DNA from: Streptomyces alanosinicus
GTDB taxonomy: Bacteria; Actinomycetota; Actinomycetes; Streptomycetales; Streptomycetaceae
Reading direction: 5' to 3'
DNA length: 64,000 nucleotides
Assembly (NCBI RefSeq): GCF_014650595.1
Contig: NZ_BMVG01000005.1
Location: 248,001-312,000, forward strand
Below are positions 31,610 through 40,000 of the stretch, one piece after another. The notes under the pieces were generated by a model. That model searched no databases, had not been told where the DNA came from, and saw nothing but the letters and a program-made list of their open reading frames with translations. The first letter of the stretch is position 1. Every line of letters begins with the position of its first letter. The position numbers and the translations under genes are program-made.

Positions 31610-32755
31610 TCAGTCCTTCCTGACGGCCCTCAGGATCACGAACTTCGGGTCGCTGGCGATCAGTTCGCTGTTCCCGAACAGCCGCCTGAGCGTCACGTGA
31701 TAGCCCAGGTGCCGGTTGCCGATCACCCACAGCTCGCCGCCGGGCCGCAGCGCGCGCTTCGCACCGCTGAACATCCGCCACGCCGTCGCGTCGGTCGTCG
31801 CCTGGTGGGAGTGGAACGGCGGGTTGTTCAGGACCAGGTCCACAGTGCCCGGCGCCACCCCGGCCAGCCCGTCCCCGACCCGGAACTCCGCGTGTCCGGG
31901 CACGCCGTTGGCCTTGTACGTCGCCTCCGCGGAGGCCACCGCCTGGAAGGACTCGTCCACGAACAGCACCTCGGCGGACGGGTCCGCCAGCGCCACCGCC
32001 GTACCGACGACGCCGTTGCCGCACCCCAGGTCCACCACGCGGCCCGCGCCCGGACCGGGCAGGTGCCGCAGGAAGAACCGGGTGCCGATGTCGAGCCGGT
32101 CGGCGCAGAAGACACCGGCGTGGTTGACGACGATGCGCCCGGAGACCGGCCCGATGCCGTTCGGGAGCGTGTAGCTGTACGGCCACGGGTTCGCCGGCCG
32201 CGCCGGCGCCGGGTCCGGAGTGCAGAAGATCAACCGGGCCTTCTGCTGTGCCAGCGAGGTCCGGGTCGGCCCGAGGATCCGCTGGAACAACTGCAGCGTG
32301 GAGGTGTGGATCTCCTTCACCATCCCGGTGCCCACGACCACCGTGCCCGCGTGCACGGCGGGCGCCAGCCGCAGCAGCTGGTCCTCCAGCAGCGACAGGC
32401 TCTTCGGCACCCGCACCAGCAGCACGTCCATCCGCTCAGGCGGCGGATCCTGGGTGGTCAGCAGCTGCACGGCACCGGGCTCGACCCCGGCCCGCGCGAG
32501 GTTCGCCCGGGTCGCCTCCTGGCTCAGGAAGGAGTCCGTGATCTGTGTCGGCCGGTGTGCCGCGAGCGCCGTGGCCAGCGCGCCCCAGCGGTCCCCGAGC
32601 ACCACGACCGAACCCGTGAGCGGCACGCCCTCCTCGGCCAGATGACGCAGCAGGTAGGCGTCGGAGGCGTCCCAGGCACGCAGCCGGTCGCGCGGATCCT
32701 CGGGGAAGCGGGCCAGCTCGACCTCGCCCCACGGTGTCGTCATACGGTCGCTCAT
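31610..32755 (-). CDS. Class I SAM-dependent methyltransferase, RlmG/RsmC-like
   Basis: A 381-residue rRNA methyltransferase of the RlmG/RsmC type, expected to make m2G in ribosomal RNA. The duplicated architecture is visible: an N-terminal degenerate methyltransferase half (GSVVVLGDRWGALATALAA, DVLLVRVPKSLSLLEDQLLRL) and a C-terminal active half with SAM-binding RVVDLGCGNGVVGTAVAL, the acidic EVLFVDESFQAVAS and the catalytic NNPPFHSHQ. It ends in the family's GELWVIGNRHLGYHVTLRRLFG segment. GGGAGA five bases upstream fixes ATG 32755. It is convergent with the aldolase gene and divergent from alkB. Confidence 0.9.
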   Translation of the reverse strand: MSDRMTTPWGEVELARFPEDPRDRLRAWDASDAYLLRHLAEEGVPLTGSVVVLGDRWGALATALAAHRPTQITDSFLSQEATRANLARAGVEPGAVQLLTTQDPPPERMDVLLVRVPKSLSLLEDQLLRLAPAVHAGTVVVGTGMVKEIHTSTLQLFQRILGPTRTSLAQQKARLIFCTPDPAPARPANPWPYSYTLPNGIGPVSGRIVVNHAGVFCADRLDIGTRFFLRHLPGPGAGRVVDLGCGNGVVGTAVALADPSAEVLFVDESFQAVASAEATYKANGVPGHAEFRVGDGLAGVAPGTVDLVLNNPPFHSHQATTDATAWRMFSGAKRALRPGGELWVIGNRHLGYHVTLRRLFGNSELIASDPKFVILRAVRKD

Positions 32756-32823
32756 CGTGTCTCCCAGGCTAGCCGAGCCGCAGCTCAGGAAGGGTGGGGC
32801 GGGTCTGCGGCACGATGGAGCGT

Positions 32824-33468
32824 ATGGACGCGGAGCTGTTCGCCCGGGAGCGCGTGGAGGTCGCACCGGGCGCCGTGCACGTCCCGGACTGGCTGGCCGC
32901 CGCCGGGCAGCGCGACCTGCTCGCCGCCTGCCGGGACTGGGCGCGGCCACCCGCCGGGCTGCGCACGGTCCGCACCCCGGGCGGCGGCACGATGACCGCC
33001 CGGCAGGTCTGCCTCGGCTGGCACTGGTACCCGTACGGCTACGCCCGTACCGCCGTGGACGGCGACGGCGCCCCCGTGAAACCCTTCCCGGACTGGCTCG
33101 GCGAACTGGGCCGCTGCGCCGCCGAAGCCGCGCTCGGCCCCCAGCGGCCGTACGCGTACGACATCGCGCTGATCAACTTCTACGACGGCGACGCCCGCAT
33201 GGGCATGCACCGCGACGCCGACGAGAAGACGGACGCGCCCGTGGTCTCCCTCAGCCTCGGCGACACCTGCGTCTTCCGCTTCGGCAACACCGGGACGCGC
33301 GCGAAGCCGTACACCGACGTGGAACTGCGCAGCGGCGACCTGTTCGTCTTCGGCGGACCCTCGCGGTTCGCCTACCACGGCGTGCCCCGCGTATACCCGG
33401 GTACGGCACCGGCCGGGCTGGGCCTCGCCGGACGGCTGAACATCACCCTGCGGGCGAGCGGCCGGTAA
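32824..33468 (+). CDS. alkB: AlkB-family alpha-ketoglutarate-dependent dioxygenase
   Basis: Fe(II)/2-oxoglutarate enzyme that removes methyl or alkyl groups from damaged DNA or RNA bases by oxidation. Iron ligands are in MGMHRDADE (His-x-Asp) and RFAYHGVPR (distal His); 2-oxoglutarate is bound by the Arg pair in RLNITLR. The nucleotide-recognition strand QVCLGWHWYPYGYA and ALINFYDGDARMG are typical. Length 214-217 residues, like E. coli AlkB. The start could be ATG 32815 or 32824; CACGAT lies seven bases before 32824, so a leaderless start is possible. No ada/alkA genes are nearby. Confidence 0.93.
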   Translation: MDAELFARERVEVAPGAVHVPDWLAAAGQRDLLAACRDWARPPAGLRTVRTPGGGTMTARQVCLGWHWYPYGYARTAVDGDGAPVKPFPDWLGELGRCAAEAALGPQRPYAYDIALINFYDGDARMGMHRDADEKTDAPVVSLSLGDTCVFRFGNTGTRAKPYTDVELRSGDLFVFGGPSRFAYHGVPRVYPGTAPAGLGLAGRLNITLRASGR

Positions 33469-33517
33469 ACCGGCGCCACGGGCCACCGCCGATGCGGATC
33501 ATGGGAGACTCGGCGTC

Positions 33518-34756
33518 ATGAACGGCAAGGCGGAGCCCCGGACCGCGGGGGAGAGGACCACGTCGAGAGCGCGGCTGGACCGAGGGCGCGGTGCGCTCGG
33601 ACCCGCGCTGGAGCTGGTGCACACCGGGCGGGCGCCGACCCGCGCCGTACTCACCGCGGAACTCGGCGTCACCCGGGCCACTGCGGGCGCGGTCGCCGCC
33701 GAGCTGGAGGCGCTCGGGCTGATCCGGGTGGACGCCCGGCCGGCCGCCGCGGCCGGCTCCCAGGGCCGGCCCTCGCACCGGCTCGACGTCGCCGAGGACG
33801 GCCCGGTGGCGCTCGCCGCACAGGTCCACGCCGACGGCTTCCGCGCGGCCCTGGTCGGCCTCGGCGGGCGCATCGTGGCGACCTCGCCCGGCTGCGAGAC
33901 CGTCGACGCCGACCCGGCGAAGGTGCTCGGCTCGGTCGTCGAGGCGGGCGCGGAACTGCTGCGCACGACCGGCCGCCGCTGTGTCGGCGCCGGACTCGCC
34001 GTACCGTCCGCCGTGGCCGAACCCGACGGCCTCGCCCTCAACCCCCTTCACCTGGCCTGGCCCGTCGGCGCCCCCGTCCGGCGGATCTTCGCCGAGTGCG
34101 TGCGCGCGGCTGGCCTCACCGGACCGGCCTTCGCGGGCAACGACGTCAACCTCGCCGCGCTCGCGGAGCACCGGCACGGCGCCGGCCGGGGCGCCCGCGA
34201 CCTCCTGTGCGTGGCCACCGGACACCGGGGTGTCGGCGGCGCCCTGGTGCTGGACGGCCGCCTCCACACCGGCAGTTCGGGCCTCGCCCTGGAGGTCGGC
34301 CACCTCACCGTGAACCCCGAGGGCCGCCCCTGCTTCTGCGGCAGCCGCGGCTGTCTGGACGTCGAGGCCGACCCGCTGGCCCTGCTGGTCGAGGCCGGCC
34401 GCGAGCCGGGCCCCGAGGTGTCCCTGCTCCAGCAGGCCAACGACCTGCTGCGCACCCAGTACGCCGAGCCGGCCGTCCGCAGGGCGGCCGAGGCGCTGAT
34501 CGACCGCCTGGGCCTGGGCCTGGCCGGCCTGGTCAACATCCTCAACCCCGACCGCATCATCCTCGGCGGCCTGCACCGCACGCTGCTGGACGCCGACCCG
34601 GGCCGGCTGCGCGCCGTCGTCGCCGACCGCAGCCTGTGGGGCCAGAGCGGCGGAGTACCGATCCTGCCCTGCACCCTCGACCACAACAGCCTGGTCGGCG
34701 CGGCCGAACTGGCCTGGCAGCCGGTCCTGGACGATCCGCTGGGGGCGCTGCGGTGA
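33518..34756 (+). CDS. ROK-family transcriptional regulator (NagC/XylR type)
   Basis: A 412-residue repressor: a winged-helix domain (LELVHTGRAPTRAVLTAELGVTRATAGAVAAELEALGLIRV) joined to a ROK sugar-binding fold (VGAGLAVPSAV, FAGNDVNLAALAEHRHGAG, VATGHRGVGGALVLDG, LEVGHLTVN, zinc cluster CFCGSRGCLDVEA, and RIILGGLHRTLL). The kinase phosphate loop is degenerate, so it probably binds rather than phosphorylates its sugar. It overlaps the following NUDIX gene by four bases (GTGA), an unusual partner. GAGACT seven bases before the ATG is the only promoter-like element, again without a ribosome binding site. Confidence 0.9.
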   Translation: MNGKAEPRTAGERTTSRARLDRGRGALGPALELVHTGRAPTRAVLTAELGVTRATAGAVAAELEALGLIRVDARPAAAAGSQGRPSHRLDVAEDGPVALAAQVHADGFRAALVGLGGRIVATSPGCETVDADPAKVLGSVVEAGAELLRTTGRRCVGAGLAVPSAVAEPDGLALNPLHLAWPVGAPVRRIFAECVRAAGLTGPAFAGNDVNLAALAEHRHGAGRGARDLLCVATGHRGVGGALVLDGRLHTGSSGLALEVGHLTVNPEGRPCFCGSRGCLDVEADPLALLVEAGREPGPEVSLLQQANDLLRTQYAEPAVRRAAEALIDRLGLGLAGLVNILNPDRIILGGLHRTLLDADPGRLRAVVADRSLWGQSGGVPILPCTLDHNSLVGAAELAWQPVLDDPLGALR

Positions 34757-35502
34757 CCGAGGCGAACGAGCGGGCCCGGCCCGCCCCGGCCGTGGAGATC
34801 CTGCCCGCCGGACGCATCCGCCTGGTCGAGACGCCCCTTCCCGGGCTGTCGGAACGGCACCGCGCCGCGATGGACCGCGCGTGGGAGGAAGCGGTACGCG
34901 CCAACCCGGCCCTGTTCGACGGGCCGATGGCCGTGCTGACCGGACTTCAGCGGGACGGAGCCGACGGCCTGGTGCTGTTCTGGGCCCGGACCACCTACCG
35001 GAACCGGGCGCTGCGCCATGTGCCCGGCGCTCCCCTGCACGGCTCCCTGTCCGTGTCCGTGGCACAGCCGGCCGACGACGGCAGGCTGCTGGTCGGCCGG
35101 ATGGCCCCCTCCACCGCGGCTCCCGGCCGCTGGCAGCTGCCCGGCGGTGGTGTCGAACCCCCCGACGACGGGCGCGAGTTGAACCTCGGCGCGCTCCGTG
35201 CCCACGCGGCACGCGAACTCGCCGAGGAGACCGGTTCCGACACCCCGGCCGACGCGCTCACCCCATGGCTCACCACCCGGGGCGGCCGCGGCAACGTCGG
35301 CGTCGTCTTCACCGCCCCGCCACGCCCCGCACGGGAGTTGTACGACCGGTACGCGGAGCTGGCGCGGAAGGAGACCGCCTGCGGCGTCCAACCCGAGTTC
35401 ACCGAGGTCGAGTTGATCGGCCCACCCGCCGATCTGAAGCGGCTCCAAGGGCCGCACGCCGCGCTGCTGCCGCTGCTCGTACGCCGTCACACCGGAAGCT
35501 GA
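34753..35502 (+). CDS. NUDIX hydrolase
   Basis: A 249-residue NUDIX protein with an about 90-residue N-terminal extension. The NUDIX box is stretched: GGGVEPPDDGRELNLGALR continues into AHAARELAEETG, so the REx2EExG part is intact but the Gly-Glu loop before it carries a longer insert. N-terminal blocks LVETPLPGLSERHRAAMDRAWEEAVR and ALFDGPMAVLTGLQ resemble actinobacterial NUDIX proteins that are tied to nucleotide-sugar or diphosphate clean-up. GTG at 34753 overlaps the ROK regulator stop, which suggests translational coupling. Substrate unknown. It is convergent with, and overlaps by 16 bases, the ilvY-like gene. Confidence 0.85.
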   Translation: MTEANERARPAPAVEILPAGRIRLVETPLPGLSERHRAAMDRAWEEAVRANPALFDGPMAVLTGLQRDGADGLVLFWARTTYRNRALRHVPGAPLHGSLSVSVAQPADDGRLLVGRMAPSTAAPGRWQLPGGGVEPPDDGRELNLGALRAHAARELAEETGSDTPADALTPWLTTRGGRGNVGVVFTAPPRPARELYDRYAELARKETACGVQPEFTEVELIGPPADLKRLQGPHAALLPLLVRRHTGS

Positions 35503-36377
35503 GCGGTCAGGCTCCACAGCGCGGCCACCAGCGGCCGGCGCAGATCGGCCCGGCGTACGCACAGCCCGATCGGGAACCGCTCCGGCGCCGGATCCGCCGG
35601 GAGCGCGGCCAGCCGGTCGCGCACCGCGCTGTTCTCCAGCACCAGCCGGGGCACCACCCCCGTGCCGCAGCCCAGCGCGACCAGCGTCAACAGCCCCTCA
35701 TGGCCGTCCGGTTCGCAGACCACCTCCGGCAGCCGGCCGCGCATACGGAACCAGCGGTCCGCCGCGTCGCGCACCAGCCCCCGGTGCGGCAGCACGAACG
35801 GGCCCGAGAGATCCGGGTCCGGGCGGTCGCGGGCGGTCACCAGGACCAGATCGGTGACCGCGACCGTCCGGCTCACCAGGGGATCCGGCAACCGGGCCGG
35901 AACGCCCGCCACGGCCACGTCCGCCTCGCCCTCGTCCAGCCGGGCCAGCGCCGCCGCCGCGTCGCCGGTGCGCAGATCCAGGCGCACCTGGGGATGCGCG
36001 GCACGGAACGGCGCCAGCAGGTCCGGCAGCAACGCCTGGCAGGCGGTCACCGTCGCGAACACCGTGAGCCGGCCGGTGAGTCGGGCGGGATCCGGGTGCT
36101 CCTCGCGATAGCCGCGCCACAACTGAAGTGCCTCCACCGCGTACTGACGGAACCGATGCCCCTCGGCCGTCAGGGACACCCCGCGCGGACCCCGGTCGAA
36201 CAGCCGGTGCCCCAGCTCCGCCTCCAGCCGCTGCACGGTCCGGGTGAGCGTCGCCGGGCTGACATGGCAGTCCATGCTCGTCCGGCCGAAGTTCAGCGAC
36301 TGCGCGAGATGGAGGAACAGCCGCAGCTCCCGATGGTCGTCCCGCACCCGCCGACCTCTGCCTTTCAGGATCCGCAA
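35487..36377 (-). CDS. ilvY: LysR-type activator of ketol-acid reductoisomerase, IlvY-like
   Basis: A 286-296-residue LysR protein. The DNA-binding part is HRELRLFLHLAQSLNFGRTSMDCHVSPATLTRTVQRLEAELGHRLFDRGPRGVSLT, very close to the IlvY pattern (HLA-S-FGR, HVSPxTLxRxxQRLE). The effector domain shares VTACQALLPDLLAPFRAAHPQVRLDLRTGDAAAAL and the late LTLVALGCGTGVVPRLVLENS with IlvY. The start is either ATG 36377 or GTG 36347; the latter follows AGAGG and starts nearer to the usual N-terminus. It is divergent from the reductoisomerase gene with a GTTGCG/CGCAAC operator between. In E. coli, IlvY activates ilvC when substrate acetolactate is present. Confidence 0.9.
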   Translation of the reverse strand: MRILKGRGRRVRDDHRELRLFLHLAQSLNFGRTSMDCHVSPATLTRTVQRLEAELGHRLFDRGPRGVSLTAEGHRFRQYAVEALQLWRGYREEHPDPARLTGRLTVFATVTACQALLPDLLAPFRAAHPQVRLDLRTGDAAAALARLDEGEADVAVAGVPARLPDPLVSRTVAVTDLVLVTARDRPDPDLSGPFVLPHRGLVRDAADRWFRMRGRLPEVVCEPDGHEGLLTLVALGCGTGVVPRLVLENSAVRDRLAALPADPAPERFPIGLCVRRADLRRPLVAALWSLTAQLPV

Positions 36378-36392
36378 CGCACCGCTGCGGAT

Positions 36393-36409
36393 GTTGCGCT
36401 TGCCGCAAC
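36393..36409. promoter_or_regulatory. IlvY operator candidate: GTTGCG-N5-CGCAAC
   Basis: GTTGCGCTTGCCGCAAC is a perfect 6-bp inverted repeat with a 5-base spacer, between the divergent LysR-type gene and the reductoisomerase gene. E. coli IlvY sites are also TTGC/GCAA inverted repeats. A further half-site, CGCAAC, lies at 36373-36378. It sits 27 bases before the reductoisomerase ATG. Confidence 0.75.
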
Positions 36410-36435
36410 ACTCGGCCTGAGCCTACAACTCGACC

Positions 36436-37905
36436 ATGACCTCGACCACATACACCTCCCGCGTCTTCCCTCTTGAGACCATGGACGTGCCCGGCGGCAC
36501 GGAGACCGTCCTGCGCGGCGGCCGGCATCTCTTCCCGCTGCTGCCGCGGGCCTTCGCCGGCGTCCGCCGGATCGGCGTGCTCGGCTGGGGCCCCCAGGGC
36601 CGCGCCCAGGCCCGCAATCTGCGCGACTCCCTGACCGGCAGCGGCATCACGGTCACCGTCGGACTGCGTCCCGGCTCGGCCTCGGTCGCCGACGCCCGCG
36701 CCCACGGCTTCACCGAGGAGGACGGCACCCTCGGCGACTGGCTCACCGTGGCCGCCGGCAGCGACCTGGTCGTGCTGCTCCTCGCGGACGCCGCGTTGGC
36801 CGCCCACCACCAGGAGATCTTCGCCGCGCTCAGGCCCGGCGCCGTCATCGGCCTCTCGCACGGCTTCCTCCTCGGCCATCTGCGCGCGACCGGGGACGAC
36901 TTCCCGGCCGGCCACGGCGTCATCGCCGTCTGCCCCAAGGGCATGGGGGACTCCGTGCGCCGGCTGTACGAGCAGGGGGCGGAGGTCAACGGCGCCGGGA
37001 TCAACAGCAGTTTCGCCGTGCACGCCGACCCCGACGGCCGGGGCACGGACCTCGGCCTCGGCTGGTCGGTCGCCCTCGGCTCGCCGTACACCTTCCGCAC
37101 CACACTGGAGAGCGAGTACCGCTCCGACATCGTCGGCGAGCGCGCCATCCTGCTCGGCGCCGTGCACGGCATCGTGGAGAGCCTGTACGGCCGCTACCGC
37201 CTCGCCGGGGACGACGCGCCGACCGCCTACGAGCGCTCGTGCGAGAACATCACCGGACCGATCGCCCGCACCATCTCCCGGTCCGGCCTGCGCGCCGTGC
37301 GCGAAGGCCTCGACGCCGCCGGGCGGGAGGTCTTCGACCGGGCGTACACGGCGACGTACGGCCCGGCCCGTGAACTCGTCGCCGAGATCTACGACGAGGT
37401 CGCCGACGGCACCGAGCTGCGCAGCGTGATCCTCGCCGAACGGCGCCTCGGCACCCGGCCGATGAGCCGGATCGGCGGCTCCCCGATGTGGGCGGCGGGC
37501 GAGCGGGTGCGGGCCCGCCGCGACGGCCGCACCCTGCCCGTCGAGCCGTTCACCGCCGCCGTCTTCGCCGCCACCATGACCGCCCAGATCGACGAGTTCG
37601 CCGAGCGCGGCCACCCCTGGTCCGAGATCGTCAACGAGTCGGTCATCGAGGCCGTCGACTCCCTGCTGCCGTACATGCACGCACGCGACGTGGCGTACAT
37701 GGTCGACAACTGCTCCCGCACGGCCCGCCTCGGCGCCCGCCGCTGGGGCCCCCGCTTCCAGGCGGCGTACGAGCAGATCGCGTACCCGGCCGCCGAACTC
37801 CCCGCGGACCAGGCTCTGTTGACCGCCTTCGCCGCCCATCCCGTGCACCAGGCCCTCGCGGCAGCGGCGAAACTCCGGCCGTCGGTGGACATCTCGGTGG
37901 CGTGA
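36436..37905 (+). CDS. ilvC: Ketol-acid reductoisomerase, class II (long form)
   Basis: Converts acetolactate or acetohydroxybutyrate to the dihydroxy acid in valine, isoleucine and pantothenate synthesis, with NADPH and Mg. At 489 residues it is the long, enteric/plant-like class II form; Streptomyces housekeeping enzymes are usually the ~330-residue class I form. The nucleotide site is RIGVLGWGPQGRAQARNLRDS. Catalytic Mg ligands are visible as ESEYRSDIVGERAIL (Asp and Glu) and, in the duplicated C-terminal knotted domain, NESVIEAV (Glu pair four apart), with the Ser of NCSRTARLG. The gene is coupled to the IlvY-like regulator. No other branched-chain gene is adjacent, so it may be an extra, inducible enzyme. 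Confidence 0.9.
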   Translation: MTSTTYTSRVFPLETMDVPGGTETVLRGGRHLFPLLPRAFAGVRRIGVLGWGPQGRAQARNLRDSLTGSGITVTVGLRPGSASVADARAHGFTEEDGTLGDWLTVAAGSDLVVLLLADAALAAHHQEIFAALRPGAVIGLSHGFLLGHLRATGDDFPAGHGVIAVCPKGMGDSVRRLYEQGAEVNGAGINSSFAVHADPDGRGTDLGLGWSVALGSPYTFRTTLESEYRSDIVGERAILLGAVHGIVESLYGRYRLAGDDAPTAYERSCENITGPIARTISRSGLRAVREGLDAAGREVFDRAYTATYGPARELVAEIYDEVADGTELRSVILAERRLGTRPMSRIGGSPMWAAGERVRARRDGRTLPVEPFTAAVFAATMTAQIDEFAERGHPWSEIVNESVIEAVDSLLPYMHARDVAYMVDNCSRTARLGARRWGPRFQAAYEQIAYPAAELPADQALLTAFAAHPVHQALAAAAKLRPSVDISVA

Positions 37906-37919
37906 GCGGGTGACCGCAC

Positions 37920-38828
37920 CTACCGCCAGTCGGCCGCGAACGCCCGCCCCGGATGTTCCCTGAAGATCCGCCCCACCAGCTCCTCCCCCAACTCCGCCGC
38001 CAGCCGTGGCCAAGCCCTGCGCAGCAGATACGGCATGCCGGGCCCTCCGTCCACCGAGCGCGCCCCGGCGACGACCGTGTCCCCACCGAGGAGGAGCCGG
38101 TCACCGAAGCCTGCGTCCGCCAGGGCCCGTACCGCCTCCGGCATCCGCCAGTCCGTCGCGTGCTGGGCACGGGAGGGCCCGTCGAAGGCCAGCCAGCAGC
38201 CGGACGCGGCGGCCTGACGGTGTACGACCGGGTCGGGGAAGCGGTTCAGATGCCCCAGGATCACCCGGTCACCGGGCACGCCCAACTCGCCGCACAGCAG
38301 GTCGAGTACGTCCAGCGCGCCGGTGCCCAGCTCCAGGTGGACGGCGACGGGCGCGCCGGTGGCGTGGTGCGCCTCGGCCGCCGCCGTCATGGTCCAGCGG
38401 GCGTGCGGGTCGAGCGCGTGGAAGCCGCCCGCCACCTTGATCAGACCGGCGAGCGCCCCCGTCGAACCGATGCCGTCGGTCAGCTCGGACACGAACACCT
38501 CGGCCAGCCGGCCGCGCAGGGAGTCGAGTGTTTGCGGTGCGTAGTGCGCGGCTTGGTGCAGTCCGGTGGCGCAGACCAGCCGTACACCGGTGGTCCGGGA
38601 CAGCCCCGGCAGGTCCGCCGCCCGCCGTCCCATGCCGTACGGCGTCCACTGCACGACGGCCGCTCCGCCCGCCGCGCGGAACGCGGCCAGTTCGGCCCGT
38701 GCTGCCGCGGGATCGTCCAACTCCTGGCCCGGCAACCGGGGACTGCGCAGGAAGAGATGGTCGTGGGCGTCGCACACACCGAGGTCCTCGGGCCGGATGT
38801 CGCCGAGGACCGTGCGGACGCGGCTCAC
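37920..38828 (-). CDS. Phosphotriesterase-family metal hydrolase
   Basis: A 302-residue binuclear-metal amidohydrolase fold protein of the phosphotriesterase/PTE-like lactonase group. Ligands are visible: VCDAHDHLFLRSP (His-x-His), ALAGLIKVAGGF (the Lys that is carboxylated), APVAVHLELGTG (His), VILGHLNRFPD (His) and RLLLGGDTVV (Asp). Native activity is probably lactone or ester hydrolysis rather than pesticide cleavage. The GTG at 38828 overlaps the stop of the DUF4865 gene (GTGA), and a TetR gene lies upstream, so the three form one operon. Length is slightly short of the 320-330 norm but no core piece is missing. Confidence 0.88.
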   Translation of the reverse strand: MSRVRTVLGDIRPEDLGVCDAHDHLFLRSPRLPGQELDDPAAARAELAAFRAAGGAAVVQWTPYGMGRRAADLPGLSRTTGVRLVCATGLHQAAHYAPQTLDSLRGRLAEVFVSELTDGIGSTGALAGLIKVAGGFHALDPHARWTMTAAAEAHHATGAPVAVHLELGTGALDVLDLLCGELGVPGDRVILGHLNRFPDPVVHRQAAASGCWLAFDGPSRAQHATDWRMPEAVRALADAGFGDRLLLGGDTVVAGARSVDGGPGMPYLLRRAWPRLAAELGEELVGRIFREHPGRAFAADWR

Positions 38829-39409
38829 CACTGCCGTCCGCGCGGCAGCCGGTCCAGGCCCGGCGCGGACAGGTGCAGCACCTGGAAGACGTCCCCGTCG
38901 GCCTTGGGCGTGTCGTGCTCCCAGAGCGAGAAGTGGACCAGCTCCCAGGCGCGCGTGTCGACGGCCGCGGCCGCCAGCACCGCACCGTCCTCGGCCGCGA
39001 GCCGCCCGGTCTCGGCCGCCGCGTCCGCCATGAAGCCGGCCAGTTCCACGCCCTCCGGCACCGGCCGGCGCCGGCACACGGCGTACGCGGGCGCGGCCGT
39101 GGTGGCGGCGCCCTCCTCGAAGGCGAGGCCGGTCCACTGCCGTATCGCGGGCCGCCCGAAGTCGTCGACGGGCCGCTGAAAGGCTCCTCCCCACAGGAAG
39201 CTGTTCATGCCCTCCACCGTGTTCCAGAGGTAGAACGGCCCGTACTGGTTCACCGGCGAGCCGGCCACCCCGCGCTCGCGCAGCAGGTACGTCTTGACGC
39301 CGAGGCCGTCCCAGTCGTCCAGCAGATGTCCGACGCGGGCGACGCGGGAGCGGATGATGCCCGTGTCGTAGTCGGCGGGGAGGGTGAACTCGTACTGCAT
39401 GGCATGCAT
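38825..39409 (-). CDS. DUF4865 family protein
   Basis: A 194-residue protein of a domain family of unknown function. Visible blocks: MQYEFTLPADYDTGIIRSRV, LKTYLLRE-type GVKTYLLRERGVAGSPVNQYGPFYLWNTVEGMNSFLWGGAF, RPAIRQWTGLAFE and WELVHFSLWEHD. The pattern of hydrophobic strands suggests a ferredoxin-like alpha/beta barrel, as in small monooxygenases or dehydratases, but this is inference. Family members commonly sit beside TetR or LysR regulators, as here. It is seven bases downstream of the TetR stop and overlaps the phosphotriesterase start. ATG 39409 or 39400 could be the start. Confidence 0.8.
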   Translation of the reverse strand: MHAMQYEFTLPADYDTGIIRSRVARVGHLLDDWDGLGVKTYLLRERGVAGSPVNQYGPFYLWNTVEGMNSFLWGGAFQRPVDDFGRPAIRQWTGLAFEEGAATTAAPAYAVCRRRPVPEGVELAGFMADAAAETGRLAAEDGAVLAAAAVDTRAWELVHFSLWEHDTPKADGDVFQVLHLSAPGLDRLPRGRQW

Positions 39410-39415
39410 GGGAAG

Positions 39416-39991
39416 TCAGTTCTCCTGTCCGGGAGTTCGGGGTGCGAGCAGGGCGAGCAGGCCGCGGACGCCGGCGTCGAAGGGGGCGGGGGACCCGGCC
39501 GCACGGGCCAGGACATAGCCGCCCTGCACGGTCGCGAGGACGGTCGCGCCGATCTCCTCGCCGTCCAGCGCGGGCGCGAACTGACCCTGCCGCTTGCCCT
39601 CTTCGACGATCTCCGCGATCCGCCGGCGGATCCGGTCGATCGTCTCGTCCACGGGGGCGCGCAGCTCGGCGCTGGCGATGATGTCCGGATCCATCGTCAG
39701 CCGCCCGATCGGGCAGCCGCGCAGTACGTCGCGCTCGCGCCGCAGATACGCCTCGATCCGCTCGTACGGCGTGCCCGGCCCGTCCAGAACCCGCTCGGCG
39801 GACGCGCGCAGCTCCTGAGCGGTGCGCCGGATGGCCGCCAGCGCGAGGTCCGGCTTGCCCTTGAAGTGGTGGTACATGCTGCCCTGGCCGGCGCCGGCGC
39901 GCTCCAGGATCGCCTTGGGGCTCGTGCCCACGTACCCGCGCTCCCACAGCAGCTCACGCGTGGACTCGATCAGTCGTTCCGGGGTGCTCAC
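39416..39991 (-). CDS. TetR/AcrR-family transcriptional regulator
   Basis: A 191-residue repressor. The helix-turn-helix region is STPERLIESTRELLWERGYVGTSPKAILERAGAGQGSMYHHFKGKPDLALAAI, close to regulators of the TetR_C_16/LmrA-type. The C-terminal domain has the typical GCPIGRLTMDPDIIASAELR. GTG 39991 is chosen: TACAGT lies six bases upstream with no ribosome binding site, and longer in-frame starts would enter the upstream intergenic region. A palindromic block at 40001-40018 overlaps the promoter and is the likely autoregulatory site. It heads the operon with the DUF4865 and phosphotriesterase genes. Confidence 0.9.
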   Translation of the reverse strand: MSTPERLIESTRELLWERGYVGTSPKAILERAGAGQGSMYHHFKGKPDLALAAIRRTAQELRASAERVLDGPGTPYERIEAYLRRERDVLRGCPIGRLTMDPDIIASAELRAPVDETIDRIRRRIAEIVEEGKRQGQFAPALDGEEIGATVLATVQGGYVLARAAGSPAPFDAGVRGLLALLAPRTPGQEN

Positions 39992-40000
39992 GCCGCCACT

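Noticed and set aside
29693..32995. An open frame of about 1100 codons on the plus strand across the isomerase/aldolase region
   Set aside because: Frame is a GC-rich shadow of agaS, the aldolase and the methyltransferase; Arg/Pro-rich translation, no domain, no ribosome binding site.
36436..37905. Two separate genes within the long reductoisomerase reading frame
   Set aside because: The second half carries the NESVIEAV metal site and Ser region expected of the duplicated class II domain, so one long enzyme is the better reading.
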